The notes beneath the pieces are model-generated. The model was not told the DNA's origin. It did not search any database and saw only the letters and a program-made list of their open reading frames with translations. From the NCBI RefSeq assembly GCF_037176765.1, contig NC_090022.1:57677209-57741208 (forward strand): a stretch of 64,000 bases of DNA, written 5' to 3'. Positions 25,053 through 37,882 of this stretch are shown here, in pieces. The first letter of the stretch is position 1. Each line of letters begins with the position of its first letter. The DNA is from Anolis sagrei. Its lineage: Eukaryota; Chordata; Lepidosauria; Squamata; Anolidae. The position numbers and the translations under genes are program-made.

Positions 25053-25369
25053 GGAGCCCCTGGTGGTGCAATTGGTTAAACCGCTCAACTGCTGAACTTG
25101 CTGATCGAAAGGTCGCAGGTTCAAATCCATGGAGCGGGGTGAGCTCTCGCTGTTAGGCCCAGCTTTTGCCAACCTAGCAGTTTGAAAACATGCAAATGTG
25201 AGTAGATCAATAGGTACCGCTCCGGTGGGAAGGTAACGGCACTCCATGCAGTCATGCCAGCCACATTGGAGGTGTCTATGGACAATGTCGGCTCTTCGGC
25301 TTAGAAATGGAGATAAGCACCAACCCCCAGAGTCGGACATGACTGGAAAACCTTTACTTTTACCTTTAG
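25053..25369 (+). mobile_element. SINE family A
   Basis: Starts ggagcccctggtggtgca, ends cctttacttttaccttta. Flanked by a 10-base duplication, gtgcatttta (25043-25052) and gtgcgtttta (25370-25379). Confidence 0.85.
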
Positions 25370-26244
25370 GTGCGTTTTAAAATCTGACAGTTCAGTTAGG
25401 GTTTGGTGTTTAAAGAAGCAGTCAGGGTCTGGTGTTTGAAGAGTGGAGAGGGTTGGTGTGTTAGGAGAAGAGAAGTCAGAGAAGCCAGGAGTTGGTCAGT
25501 TAGTGAAGATAGATAGTTATTAGGGAGAATAGCTAGTTTAAAGTAAAGATACATCCAAAGGAAAGGACTGTCTGGAGGTTTAAGGAAGTCTTAGTCAGAG
25601 GGAAGTCTGCTAGATTCCTGAGGGAGTACAGAGTTGTTTTGAAACTAAGTCTTGAACTATTTTTAAAGTAACCATACACTTTTACTCATTATCACAACCG
25701 TTAAGCTTAAGTGCCTGTATTGCCAAAGTTCTCACAAATAAACAACTTTATTCTTTGTTTAACAACAACTGTCTCAAAGTGCCTATGTCTACATAAGTTC
25801 TATATCATTATTTGGGGAAACTATTAGAAGGTTTTTGCTATTGTTTACCTCAGAGTTCAGAGACCTGAGTGCGAATCTAGCACAACACAGTTTACTTGAA
25901 ATCTCTTGCCAAACCAAAAGCTTAAATATTCCTTGAAGTGTGGTGATAGCCCATGATCATACTAAAATTACCTCAGAAAATAGTGTGTTGGTGGAAAAGG
26001 CTCAGCAGCCTCCAAACACTTAATTGAATTTATTTAATAATCTTTTACATTTTTGGTGGGTCTGAGTTGGGATTGTTTGAATACATCCCCAATCCTTTAC
26101 CTTTTTGGCGAGCAGCATTTGAGATTATATAAACATTTATTGCAATTGGTGGCAGCGGTAGGATGAATAAAGACCCCCCCCCCTCCCCTCATGCCAGAAG
26201 AATTTTGGGTTTGCCCCGAGTGTGTGGATTTAGAAATTCACAAT

Positions 26245-26470
26245 AATTCTTTACACTTGGCATTATACTAAATGTCCTTTGACCAGAAACTGGGCACTTG
26301 GAGTGCCTCTGATGTCGCTGCAAGAAGGTCCTGCATTGTTCATGTGTCAGGGCTCAGGTTGCATTGTAGTAGGTGCTCCGTGGTTTGCTCTTCTCCACAC
26401 TCGCATGTCATGGACTCCACTTGGTAGCCCCATTTCTTAAGATTGGCTCTGCATCTTGTGGTGCCAGAGA
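26245..26470 (-). mobile_element. Non-LTR retrotransposon 3' end, second copy
   Basis: Same family as 16040-16917; the minus-strand frame reads GTTRCRANLKKWGYQVESMT and CECGEEQTTEHLLQCNLSP. Confidence 0.7.
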
Positions 26471-26645
26471 TGGGGTTTCCTTGGCAAAATTTGTTCAGAG
26501 AGGTTTGACTTTGCCTTTGCCTTCCTCTGATGCTGAAAGAATGTGACTTGCCCAAGGTCAATGGGTTTCCATGGCTGAAGAGAGATTTGAACTTCGCTCT
26601 TCAGAGTTTTAGTTCAGCACTCAAACCATTGCACCACACTGGGTG
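26471..26645 (-). mobile_element. MIR-like tRNA SINE
   Basis: Reversed copy with ccttcctctgatgctgaaag, acttgcccaaggtcaatggg and the tRNA-like head aaaccattgcaccacac. Confidence 0.65.
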
Positions 26646-29342
26646 TCATTTACTGTAATACCTTGATCATAATTCTAATATAAGAGATTATTGGCACGTT
26701 GTGTTCTGTAAGAAGATCAATTTGCTTTCTGCCATGCAGTTGTGTATATTAGTCCGTCTTTAAAGTGCTTAGACATAGACATCCAATCTCTATTTTGAAA
26801 TCCTAACAAGATAGCTTTGCTTTTCAGTTGTGAAGCCATGTACTAATTAACTATTTTAATTGAATGTAATACTTAAGAGATCAGAAATAGAAAACTGCTG
26901 ATGTCTTGTTATAATGTCCTTATCTTCCAACATATGCATGAAACAATGGGGATTTTGTATTTAGGGCTGTTAAAAAACCTTTACTCACAAAGAATTAATG
27001 TTTTAACAGTAATAAGACTTAGAATAAAACTATTCAGATGCAAAATTCAAGATTGGGATGATTGTAGTGCATGAAGATTGTTTCTCACATATTTTGTCGC
27101 TTTGAACTAAATATAGCTATTTCTAATTTTAAAAAAAATTTAACTGCTGAATTTTTGTCCTAGAGTAACCTGGGAAGTCAGGCTAACATGAGCTTCATAG
27201 GGCTTTCTTTCGCCAATCACTGGCAACATTTACTGTAATTGTATCTTTTTTAAAAAATTTCCATTTTAGAAGGAATCTAGTGGGAGTAAATATCCTAATT
27301 TGGAAACTATCTTTGTAAGCAAGTTATTTTTAGAAATGAAGTTGTATTTTGCTTAACTAGCCCCAGAGGAAGAAAAGAAGAGTTTTGGAATGATGGCACA
27401 TTGTGTAAATGAAAAAAAAATCAAGAAAAATATGGTTTAGCATATTTCAAACAGAGTAGTTACTGGGTTGCTGTACTTTTTTTTTCGGGCTAATGTCAAC
27501 TTATACATAGGTATATATGGCAATTTGAATTCTTGTGATTTTTAAACAAACACACCAGTTCCATTGCTCTAAATGCATTTAATTTATTTTTGTTTGTCTT
27601 TCAACTGAAGTAGCTAAACTGTGGTAGCATTAATATCCAAATGGGTGATGTTAATAAACATAACAAATTCCCATCTCACAAAAGAATCTGAGTTGCTCTT
27701 TATATGATCTGTACTACAAGTCTAAGAAAAGAGCCAGTGTAATTGAAAACAGCGGGTTCTAAGAGGCCTTTGAGTACTCCCAATAAGCTATGAGAGGGAG
27801 ATAGGACATGAACAATCACAAGTATTCTTTCTCTGGGGAAAGAAAGAGAAACCCTCACTCTTGTGTTGCCTTGTGCTTTTATGTACTTGTTCTCTCTCTC
27901 TTTCTCTAGTCTGCTCTCTAAAATTCACATCATCGTGTCTTTCTGCTAATCTGTGGGGGAGAGGTTGCTTCCCTCATTCAAATAAGGATTTCTGCTGTCC
28001 CCATCTGAACCCATGAAGAAAGCACCTCCTCCCAAATGGTTTGGTTGCACTTAATCCCTCCTTCCTGTTACAGGTGAGCAGAGATCTCACTTAGAGATTA
28101 CTCTCTGATAGCTTGAGGCTAGTAGGTAGTTAGCGCATTACAGAGCTCTAGTGGGGACCAATTAACAAGGTTTAGTTCTATGTATTCTTTGAGTAGAATT
28201 ATAGCCATAGAAGTTAGGAAAGGCATTTTTCCTGGTCTTTCCTTTGTCTCCTGAAATTTGCTCCAAAGGATTGGGGGTTTCTCTGGCACACCCTGGTAGT
28301 TGGTGCTATGGAGGAACATGTAACATTTAATTATGGAAAACTTATGGAAATCTGTGTAAAGCTATGTTGATAGAGGAGCCAGCAAGAGAGGCAAAGCAGA
28401 GGTCTGCTGAGGTTTGATGAGTACCAAGCTTCCTAGACCTGTCTTCATCTCTTTCTCAGTCTCCAGGACTTGCCATTTCTTCCTTGTTTATTTCTTGACA
28501 TAACTGCATCTTAGCCAGAACCATGAGGGAGAGATTCTTCCTTTCCATACAACTCTGTGTACCTTTGCTATCCACTGCAGGGATATGGAAAAGTCTGCAG
28601 AGTAGTGTTTTTGCTATCAAGGAAGGTTGAAGGGGAGGTGTTATTTTGAGGGCACACAGGGGCTGTATGCCTCCCACTCCCATCATTCAATTGGCAGAAC
28701 TGCTTCTCAGTGAATGTGCTTCATTGGGTCTTTGTCCTTGTCAAGTTTATGGCTGTTGCCATCAGTAGAGAGGAATGGGCTCACAGGAGTCGCCATCTCG
28801 AAACTGCATGTGTGGTCATCCCTAAAATGGGGAAAGGAAAAAGGTAATCAAAGTTCCCTCCCCCCGCCCTCTCTCTCTGATGATTTAATTCTGGAATTGT
28901 GATATGCTCTTGAACTACCTTCTTTTCCCCAGCAGGAAGTAGAACTGTGTTGCTTTTTCTCTGGTTTTCTTTCCCTTTATTATTCTGCTGTAGCAGAACA
29001 AACCAAGAAAGCAGTCAGCTGAGCCTTATAATTATTTCCTGGCACCTACATAGGAGGCTGCCTTATGTTGCATGAGATCATTGGGCCTTTTGGCCAAGTA
29101 TAGTCTGTGCCAGCAGTCCTTCTCACCTTGATGTCCTTCAGATACATTGGATTACAACTGACATCAACCCAAAATTGGTCAACTGTCAAAAGTTTTCAGG
29201 CAGAATTTTTTATTGCCCTGCAAATTCCTCCACTTGGAGATAATCAAGAATTATAGTATATTCATTCATGGGCACGTGGAGTGATATGTGATGTCTGCCA
29301 CAATTTAATTTAATGGCAAGGACAGCCTTGTCTAGTTTATCA
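26646..29342. other. Intergenic, no gene seen
   Basis: AT-rich, repeat-poor stretch with short ORFs only. It could hide regulatory DNA or small exons that I cannot recognise. Confidence 0.4.
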
Positions 29343-29378
29343 CACTACCCTTGATCTTAGCCAAAATGCCAGGAAGGG
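29343..29378 (-). pseudogene. U2 snRNA 5'-end pseudogene
   Basis: cactacccttgatcttagcc and the next 16 bases are, reversed, the first 36 or so bases of U2 snRNA (ggctaagatcaag core exact), with a few changes. The rest of U2 is missing, as in the usual retroposed snRNA fragments. Confidence 0.6.
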
Positions 29379-30264
29379 TAAGTGTGTATCTGTTTCTTAA
29401 AAGTAATTTATTTCCCCCTTTTAAATACAGTATAGGCTTTTCTGGAGTCAGAAACACACTGAGGTGGAAAAAGCGAACCTAGTCATAAAATGAAAGGTTA
29501 AATTGATAGGTGGTTACATATATCTATATCAGACGTCAAAGTTTTTTTGTGTGTTTCTCTATCCTTAGTCCATGCAAGTCCGCATGCCTGATAAGAGTCA
29601 CTCAGTTTTTATTGTGTTACCAGATGGGGCCAAAACTAAGATTGTAGTGAGGTTTTAGGTTTATTTCCTCAAATGCTTTGCTTAGCTCTTGAGCAAAAAC
29701 TTAGTAATTCTGTACTTTTTGCTCTAGAATACATGCTTATGAATTCTTGGTGCAAGGTTCTGACCAATTAACACCCCTTCTCCAGAACAGATATGAGAAC
29801 AGACTGGGTTTCCCCCAATAACTTCCAATTTTCCATACAATTTAAATCTGTACTCTTCATCTTGTTTGGCCTTTTCTTAGATGAGAAGCAAAAATATTTT
29901 GGTATTAGGGTGTGTCTACGAATGCTTTCCCTTTTGGCTGTCTGGATGATGAAAGAAAAAGCTCCTTTGCTCAGAATGACTAGGGGACGTACAGGAGGGA
30001 TCAGGCTGTTGTTTATGCAGATGATTAATCCCATATACTTGTACTACTGTTAGCAATTGGTAGTGTCCTGAGAATTTCTGCTATATTTCTCGATTAGACA
30101 AGGACTAAAGGGGACCAACATCCATCTCATGGAAGGCCCATGCCTTGTCAAACTTGGCATTACTACTTCATTGTCTATATATCTCTGGTATCTTAGATTG
30201 TGAGGGTGTTGGATTTTCTTCCAGTTTTAGGTGACATTTAAGAAAGTACTTCTGGAATATTATG

Positions 30265-30605
30265 GTTGGGTTGCTGTGAGTTTTCCGGGCTGTATGGCTT
30301 TGAAGCTGCCTGGCTTTGAAGCCAGGCTTTGAAGCTGTAAGGCCATTCAGTGCTAATCAAGGTGGCCAACTGCAACATTCACACCTGCCTCAAGCGGACA
30401 AGAGTTCTTTCTCCCACCCTGGACATTCCACAGATGTATAAACCTCACTTGCCTAGTTTCCAACAGACCTCACAACCTCTCAGGATGCCTGCCATAGATG
30501 CAGGCAAAATATCAGGAGAGAATGCTTCTGGAACATGGCCATACAGCCTGGAAAACTCACATCCACCCAGTGATTCCGGCCATGAAAGCCTTCCACAACA
30601 CACTA
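30265..30605. mobile_element. Penelope-like element fragment
   Basis: Left end ttgctgtgagttttccgggc facing the right part ggccatacagcctggaaaac ... cattccacagatgtataaac. A small local repeat of ggctttgaagc lies at 30296-30335. Confidence 0.65.
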
Positions 30606-30910
30606 TTATGCTTGCTTGCCTGGAGCTCCCTCTGCTGGCAACACAACGTTTACTGGATAAATATCCTTTTGTAGTTTCATGGATGATCCCAAAAATCTGA
30701 TCCTGTGCACCAACAGTCTTTTTAATGCGGTCTTCCCTTGCTGATTGGGAGGAATCAATAATTCCAAACAAATACAGTCCTTTGGCTTTTACAGAAACAC
30801 TACCATTATATTTTTGACCAGCCAAATTTTAAAAAGTTTTATAAATAGCATTGTACTATTACGTTGTACTTTCCTACCTTTATTAAAACTGCTGTGTAAA
30901 AGGGAAGAGC

Positions 30911-31237
30911 CAGGCCCGTAGCCAGGATTTCGTTTCGGGGGGGGGGGGGGGGCTGAATTTTTTCAGGGGGGTTTCGGGGGGGGGGGCTGAGTTTCGGGGG
31001 AGGGGGGCTGAGTCTGAGTGGAAGAGGGTCTAGCCTAGCAAACCTTTTGTATCATTACCCCAATCCCCCCATGCATATGGGATATATTGAGCATGGTGAT
31101 CAGATCATGATATGAATAAACATAACAATTTAAATAATGCACCAGTAAGGCCTTTTTCGCGAACCACCATGAGAATTTGGGGGGAGGGGCTGAAGCCCCT
31201 CAAGCCCCCCCCCCCCCCCCCCCCCGCTACATGCCTG
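30911..31237. mobile_element. hAT element with long G and C runs
   Basis: Ends caggcccgtagc / gctacatgcctg, and an exact 8-bp target duplication ggaagagc (30903-30910 and 31238-31245). Contains G-runs of 10 or more (from 30939 and 30976) and a C-run of 20 or more (31206-31225). Confidence 0.9.
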
Positions 31238-31245
31238 GGAAGAGC

Positions 31246-32810
31246 TGTCTCCTTACATTTTGTGAGAAGGACTTTTGCAGCTCACAGCAAAGGTAGCAAC
31301 CAGATGAAGACTGTCACAGACTTTTTTGTTAAAGAAATCAGGCATTGAAGCAAAAAGGCTGCTCAGAGCTATCAGATTGTGTTTGTCTTCCCTGCCACTG
31401 CTGTGCAACCAAGAAAAATATATCATCATACAGCACCAAAGCATTGCACCTGATGTGTCTACTATAAATATGCACAATGAGCTATTTCCCATTGGCAATA
31501 AATGCTACATAGCACAACAAGCATAAGAATTGTATAACTCTATCGGAAACAGAACTTGGAAGAGTCATTTCAAGAATGCTATGCCAGTTTTACTGGGTAC
31601 CAGCACTGTGTACGTCACTGTTAAGAACGTGAATGCAAAAACAGGGCCAGGAAATAACAGTGTTCTATATCGGCTAATGTTTTATTGAGTGGATGAGGAA
31701 CACATATTGCAGAGCTGCTGTGGAAAAAAGGGCCTTTGTTAGATATTTTGGAGTCCTTAATTTTAGCTATAAACTGCTATTTGTATTGTAAAGAATATGC
31801 ATTTTTAATATTCATTTACATGAATTCCAGATAAGAAGCTGGACTTAAGTGGTATAAAGCTGAGTTCTGCAATAGTGCCAGTATTGCATTAATAGGTGAC
31901 ATTTTTGTACAGCTGATAAGTTGTATTTTTATATTAAGGCCACCAAATCTTCAATAACTGGAGCATTACAGCATAAATTTGAACTAGCTATATTAGCATA
32001 TTTTCAAAGTGCATTCTTAAAGGAAATCAGTTTTTGCAGAATCTTTTGTTTACGTTTATTAGAAAACAAATGACATGTGATTAACGTATTGTGGAACTCT
32101 TGAAACTGTTCATTACCTTTGAGAAGTTGATTCTTGCTTACCATTCTCATTTTCTACTCCAAAAGAGGAATAGAAAAATGTCCATTAAAAATTATGCCAT
32201 TGATAATTTACAAATCACACTGTTCCACAGCTATCAAATTTTAGGATTTGTAATCCAGCACATCTTTAAAGAGCCAGGACGGGGGAGGATATGAACAGTC
32301 ATAAAAAGAGCACTACAGGCCAGTAACAAAATGTGCTACTAGGAAGTAAGGGAGGCAGCCAAATATTCTCAGCTTGTCACTTTTGAAATGTATTTGAATT
32401 ACAATCCTAAATTCTAATAGATGTCTGGGGATGGCATGATTTGTTGTGCTATGAACTGCCAGGTTGGTGAAGGCTGTCCTGAAGCATAGGATCTAACCAT
32501 CTGTTGCATTGCATGGCCTTGCTAATCAACATCTTTTTGCCACCTTCAATCGGTATGTGTGCAGTTTGGATGGTCTTGATCAGAAAGGATCGATAAGATT
32601 CCACTGGGAGGATAATACGTTCAGCAATACATGTTTATTAAAAAGAGTTGGTGAATCTGATGTGGAGAATTTGTAGTCTGAATGCACTTGTGAATATGCA
32701 GAACATATATTTATATTATCGAACAATTGCATCCCCTTCCTTATACATCCAATATCAAGAAGAATAGTCTGAAAATATCAAATATTAACAGGAAGACACT
32801 GGTGATTATA
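31246..32810. other. Intergenic, no gene seen
   Basis: AT-rich; no exon or repeat family recognised. Confidence 0.4.
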
Positions 32811-32975
32811 TATTTTATGTTTTTGTATGCATTTTTATAATGTTGTGCTAAATGTTTTTTAATTGTATTTTATGACTCTTGTGGCATCAAATTGCTGCCA
32901 ATTTGTAAGCCGCCTTGAGTCGCCTTCGGGCTGAGAAAGGCGGGATGGAAATACCATCAATAAATAAATAAATAA
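32811..32975 (+). mobile_element. LINE/SINE 3' tail
   Basis: gccgccttgagtcgccttcg, ctgagaaaggcgggatgg, then (aaat)n: the 3' end shared by reptile L2-type LINEs and their SINEs. Confidence 0.6.
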
Positions 32976-33379
32976 ACTCTAGAGCACATACTTTTGCATC
33001 CAACAGCCAGAAGTCTTAAATTCAAGGCCAGCTGTTACAATTGTTGGAAATCACAACCTTCTACAAGCCTCCCATGCTAGTTATTTCTTATGTACGGTAT
33101 ATAATTGAGATTGCTTACTATATGGTATGCACTTATTGCTGTGTATTTTCCCTTAAGTCTGTGTTGTTAGAGGTTGTGGGAGGGACTACAAACCATGTGC
33201 CTGATCTTAGAGTGAGACTCTATTTTAGAATGCATTTGAATCAGAAGTCATTTGAAGTTAGTTAAGTCAGTTTGAGGTGGTTGAGGTTTGAGTCAGTCTG
33301 AGAACAGAAGTTGGTTGGAAATTAGAAGTCGATTGATGTCAGTTAGAGCAAGAGTATAGTCAGTATGCTGCAGTGAGAT

Positions 33380-34205
33380 GTTCGGTTAATATATGAGTCT
33401 GTTTACAGCAGATGTATAGTACAGTCAGTTGAAGTATAGTACAGTAAAGGTAAAGTTTTTCACTTGACATTAAGTCTAGTCGGGAGTGATGCTCATCTCC
33501 ATTTCTAAGTTGAAGAGCCAGCGTTGTCCATAGACACCTCCAAGGTCATGTGGCCAGCATGACTGCATGCAGCACTGTTACTTTCCCGCAGAAGCAGTAC
33601 CTATTGATCTACTCACATTTGCATGTTTTTGAACTGCTAGGTTGGCAGACGCTTGACCTAACAGCAGGAGCTCACCCCACTCCCCAGATTCAAACTTCTG
33701 ATCTTTCAGTCAGTAAGTTCAGTTCAGCGGTTTAACCCGCTGCACCACTGGGGGCTCCATAGTACAGAATAGTACAGTTTTAAGTATAACCAAGTTAACA
33801 TGAAACCAATAAGCAATGTACATGAAGTTTGTAAGTAAATCAACTATATTAACTTTTAATGAAGACTACTTTTTTTGGACTCTTGAGAGCATGATGTGAA
33901 AGCAATCAATTTTATGGGAGAGTAGATGTTTTTTGGGCAACCTAAATAACACTTTGAAAGATCTGCTATATATTTTGTGCATTGGCACAACTTTGTTCCT
34001 AACAGTCAGAGAGATAACCAGGTATATCAGTCTAACAACTGAAAAGCCTAATTTGCTTTGCATGAATACTGGAGGATATTTACCTCTAAGGAGAAAATTG
34101 ACTCAAGCATGCTTTTAACTCTTTTCAGGAAGATCATACTTTACAAAAAGGTTACAATCTCTAACAAGGTAATGCCTTTCCAAAAGGTTATGATTATTCC
34201 AAGTA
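33380..34205 (+). repeat. Left arm of a large inverted repeat
   Basis: Pairs in reverse with 35880-36350; shared landmarks are gtacagttttaagtata, gatctgctatatattttgtg and aggaagatcatactttacaa. About 80 percent identical by eye. Together with its partner it may be two opposed copies of one repeat or LTR, or the ends of one element of about 3 kb. Confidence 0.65.
33445..33762 (-). mobile_element. SINE family A
   Basis: Reversed full-length copy inserted in the left arm of the 33.4/36.3 kb inverted repeat. Confidence 0.8.
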
Positions 34206-35880
34206 GTGTGAATGCCAGTTAATCTCCAAAAGGGTGATGCTTCCAAAAAGCCCCTGGAGATTCCTGGTTTTTTCAATAACAATGTCCAGAATCCTTTTCC
34301 CTTTTGAGATTACGCCACAAAATGGATAATGGGGCAAAACCTGAATACAGTACTCCAAATGTAAGTGTCATTTACCAAAGAGTCTTCTAGGAAGGCCGAC
34401 ACTATTTTTGAAATGGTGAAGAGGTGACAAATTAGCCCATAAAAAGCTCTGGTCCAATTCCTGGGTCCTTTAAATTGGTAATCAGTATTGTCAAAAGTAA
34501 CTGAGGCCCCATCTATATGTCATGTAAAATCCAGGTTATCTGCTTTGAACTGGATTATATGGCAGTGTAGAAGGGGCATTAGTATGTGATATTCATGTAA
34601 GAAACTTAGGAGCCACCTTTCAAAATGCAACCTTTTCCAACTTGTTTTTCAAGTGGAAACAATGTAATTGTCGTGATGACATTCTTTTCTGGTACTTAAC
34701 CACAACATTAAGCCTGTGACATCAGAGCAGGGGAAATCATTGAAGCAGTGCCAGATTTGTCGAAAAGATCAATGTTACTTTAAAAGGTTATGCCTACATC
34801 AGCACTAGCATAATATTGCCTTTCATTTTCACCTCTTCTAGTCCAGATATTAATTGGGTGTTTTTATTTCTGAAAGCACTGTCAGACCAATTTTTGGCCC
34901 TAACATACACATTTCTCAGTTCCTTGGAAAAGAACCTTCACATCATCCAAAAATGTACTTAAATTTGGAAGAAAAAAGGACATGGAGTGGGTGGGTTATG
35001 AGCGAAAAAACTCTTCCTTTGGAGACATAGACGGAGGTGGGTTAGCTGACAAATGATCATAACACGTCTTTTGTATGGGATTGTGAATTTAAAAAAAATT
35101 CATTAATGAGCACAAATGGAAATGATCCACTCATACAAATCCAGAAAAAGCCAAGCAGTACAGATAAAGTTGATTACTTGTCTGTGTCTAGAAAGGGGAG
35201 AAATAGCAATAGTTTCTCCAGACTGTTTGCTAGATTCCTGAGCTCTTGAATAAAGTTCTTGAACTGCAAACAATGGAAAATCTCTGGTCTCATTTCTCAT
35301 ACTGCTAGTATGTATACATGCTTTCAAGTCACCTGTTGACTTATGGTGACACAATTTCATAGGGCTTTCTTAGCTAAGGAGTATTCATAGCATTTTTGTC
35401 AATTCCTTCCTCTGAAGTATTTATTTACTATATTTATAGCCCGCCTTTCTCAGCCATACGACAACTCAAGGCAGGTTACAAGTTGGCACAAATTCAATGC
35501 CATACATTCATAAAAGGGCATTTACAAACAACATAACAATATAAAAACATATATAAAAGCCAATAAAACATGTAGTCTCCAGTGTCATCCTGTTAGAATC
35601 GATTTCCAGTAACATCGTCTAGCCATTCGTAGTTTCATGTTATCTATTCCGCTGTATTCTCAAGAGCTTGCTCAAAGAGCCAAGTTACCACTTAGTATTT
35701 ACTGGCGTCTCCCATTTAAGTGCTAACCAGAGCTGACCCTGCTTAACGGGCCAGTATTTCTCCAATTACAAACATTTACCTCACTGAATGGCAAAATCCA
35801 CATTCATTTACATACCCAATCACTTTTAGTTTGAATATGGCGTCAGGGTGCAATCTTTTTGACATTTTGATGTGCAGCAA
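34205..35880. other. Spacer between the inverted arms
   Basis: Holds a MITE remnant (34506-34580), a MIR-like SINE piece (about 35325-35405) and a reversed LINE tail (about 35400-35560). No coding sequence seen. Confidence 0.45.
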
Positions 35881-36350
35881 GGGATTGCAATGAAAGGCAT
35901 GACCTTGTTAGAGATTGTGACCTTTTGTAAAGTATGATCTTCCTGAGAAGAGTTACAAACTTGCTTGAGTCAATCTTCTCCTTACTGGTAAACAAGTATT
36001 CATGCAAGGAAATTTGGGTTTCTCAGCTGTTAGATAGATATACCTAGTTATCTCTCTGAATTCTTAGGAACAAAGATATGCCAATGCACAAAATATATAG
36101 CAGATCTTCAGAAGTGGTGTTTTCAGCTGCCCCCCCCCTCTATATATATCTACTCTTCCATAAAATAGATTGCTTTTAAATCATGCTCTCAAGAGACCAA
36201 AAAATTAGTCATTAAAAGTTAACATAGTTGGTTTACTTACAAACTTCATGTATGTAACTTCAGGTACATTGCTTATTAGTTTCGTGTTAACTGAATTATA
36301 CTTAAAACTGTACTATACTTCATAGACAAACAGACTCATCCAAATATATC
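35880..36350 (-). repeat. Right arm of the large inverted repeat
   Basis: Reverse-strand partner of 33380-34205; it lacks the SINE found in the left arm. Confidence 0.65.
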
Positions 36351-36800
36351 TCTCCTTATTTCAAACGTATCTCTCCATATGAACCAACTAGGGCTCTATG
36401 AACAAACTTTTTCCCCTCAGCTGAGGGGGAAAAGGAAGGGGCCTGAGGCTGTTAGGAATGGTGGGAGTTGAAGCCCAAAACACCTGGAGGGAGGGCCCAA
36501 GTGGGCTCATGCCTGGGCTATAATGATACAGGAAGATCCCCCTTTAACATTTCCAGGAAGCTTGAAAGGGAGAATTCTCTGAAAGCACCACTTCCTCAAA
36601 TACGAAGAATAGGCAGGTGTTGTGAACTTTCCCTGGGCTGAAGAGGAAGAAAAAAAAAGTGTGGGAAATACACAAGGATAAAGTTTTGGAGCCTAGCACT
36701 CCATTATCTTGATGCACTTCTCCAAAGGTCCCTCCAAAATAAAGTCTCTTCGAATTTCAAAGTGCAAAGTTACATGACTATAGCAAGAGCATAAGGCTAA

Positions 36801-37882
36801 TGGCCCTTCCACACAGCCATATAACCCAGAATATCAAGGCAGGAAATCCCACATTATCTGCTTTGAACTGGGTTATCTGAGTCCACACTGCCATATATTC
36901 CAGTTCAAAGCAGAAAATGTGGGATTTCCTGCCTTGATGTTCTGGGTTATATTATATAATAACTAGCTGTCCCCTGCCACGCGTTGCTGTGGCCCAGTTG
37001 GGTGATCTGGAAAATAAAGTAATGGTTTCTAATCTATGCAATTTCTTTCTGCTTTTGGGTAAAGAGTATTTCTTGTTGTTTCTTTGTCAGTGTTGATGTG
37101 GAGAGTGTCTGGTTTACCTACCCTGGAACATGCAACACATCGTCCTTCTTTAGGGGCCCCTTTCAAATCTATATTATATCTGTGTGTGTGTGAATCGTAT
37201 AGATCTATCTCTATCTATGGCTGGATGGCTCTTTGTCAGGAGGGCTTTGATTAGATTTTCTTGTCCTGGTGAAGAGAGTTGGACTGGATGGCTTTAAGTA
37301 TTTTCTGTTGGTCATGGGGGTTCTGTGTGGGAAATTTGTCCCAATTCTGTTGTTTCTGGGGTTCAGATTGTAGGTGAACTACAAATCCCAGCAACTTCAA
37401 CTCCCAATGTCGAGGTCTATTTCCCCCAAACTCCATCTGTGTTCATATTTGTGCCAAGTTTGGTCCAGATCCATCATTGTTTTGAGTCCACAGTGCTCTC
37501 TGGATGTAGGTGAACTACAACTCTCAAACTCTTCAACTAAACCCTTCTAGTGTTTTCTGTTGGTCATGGGAGTCCTGTGTGTCACCTTAGGTTCAATTCC
37601 ATCAGTGGTGGAGTTCAGAATGCTCTCTGGTTGTAGTTGAACTATAAATCCCAAGAACTACAACTCCCAAATGACAAAATCAAAAAAAATTGAGTGAAGG
37701 ACATACATTGGGTTGTTAGGTGTATGCTGTCCAAATTTGGTGTCAATTCCCCCAGTGGTTTTTGAGTTCTGTTAATATCACAAACGAACATGACATTTTT
37801 ATTTATATAGATAATAATAATAATAATAATGATGATGATGCCTTGATGTGTTCTGGGTTCTATGGCTGTGTGGAAGGGCCCT
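36801..37882. mobile_element. MITE (ggcccttccacac family), split by a retroposon
   Basis: Left 36801-36950, right 37843-37882 (ending tggctgtgtggaagggcc). About 20 bases, ccttgatgttctgggttat, occur on both sides of the insertion with a 2-base difference. The right end lies directly against the ARF4 CpG island. Confidence 0.75.
36951..37842 (+). mobile_element. Unclassified insertion, retroposon-like
   Basis: Starts near ctagctgtcccctgccacgc, includes repeated ggtgaactacaaatccc / tggtcatgggagt units, and ends in (ataata)n(gatgat)n. The near-20-base target duplication and microsatellite tail speak for target-primed insertion, while the 5' end resembles Helitrons. Related units occur in the hAT at 18172-18620. 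Confidence 0.5.

Larger units (their letters stand above)
24684..25880. mobile_element. LTR-like repeat with large hairpin (fossil)
   Basis: Repeat of unknown class holding a hairpin (24805-25045), a SINE insertion and, further on, a polyadenylation signal near 25738. The shape resembles one LTR of a retroelement, but I could not place its ends. Confidence 0.3.
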
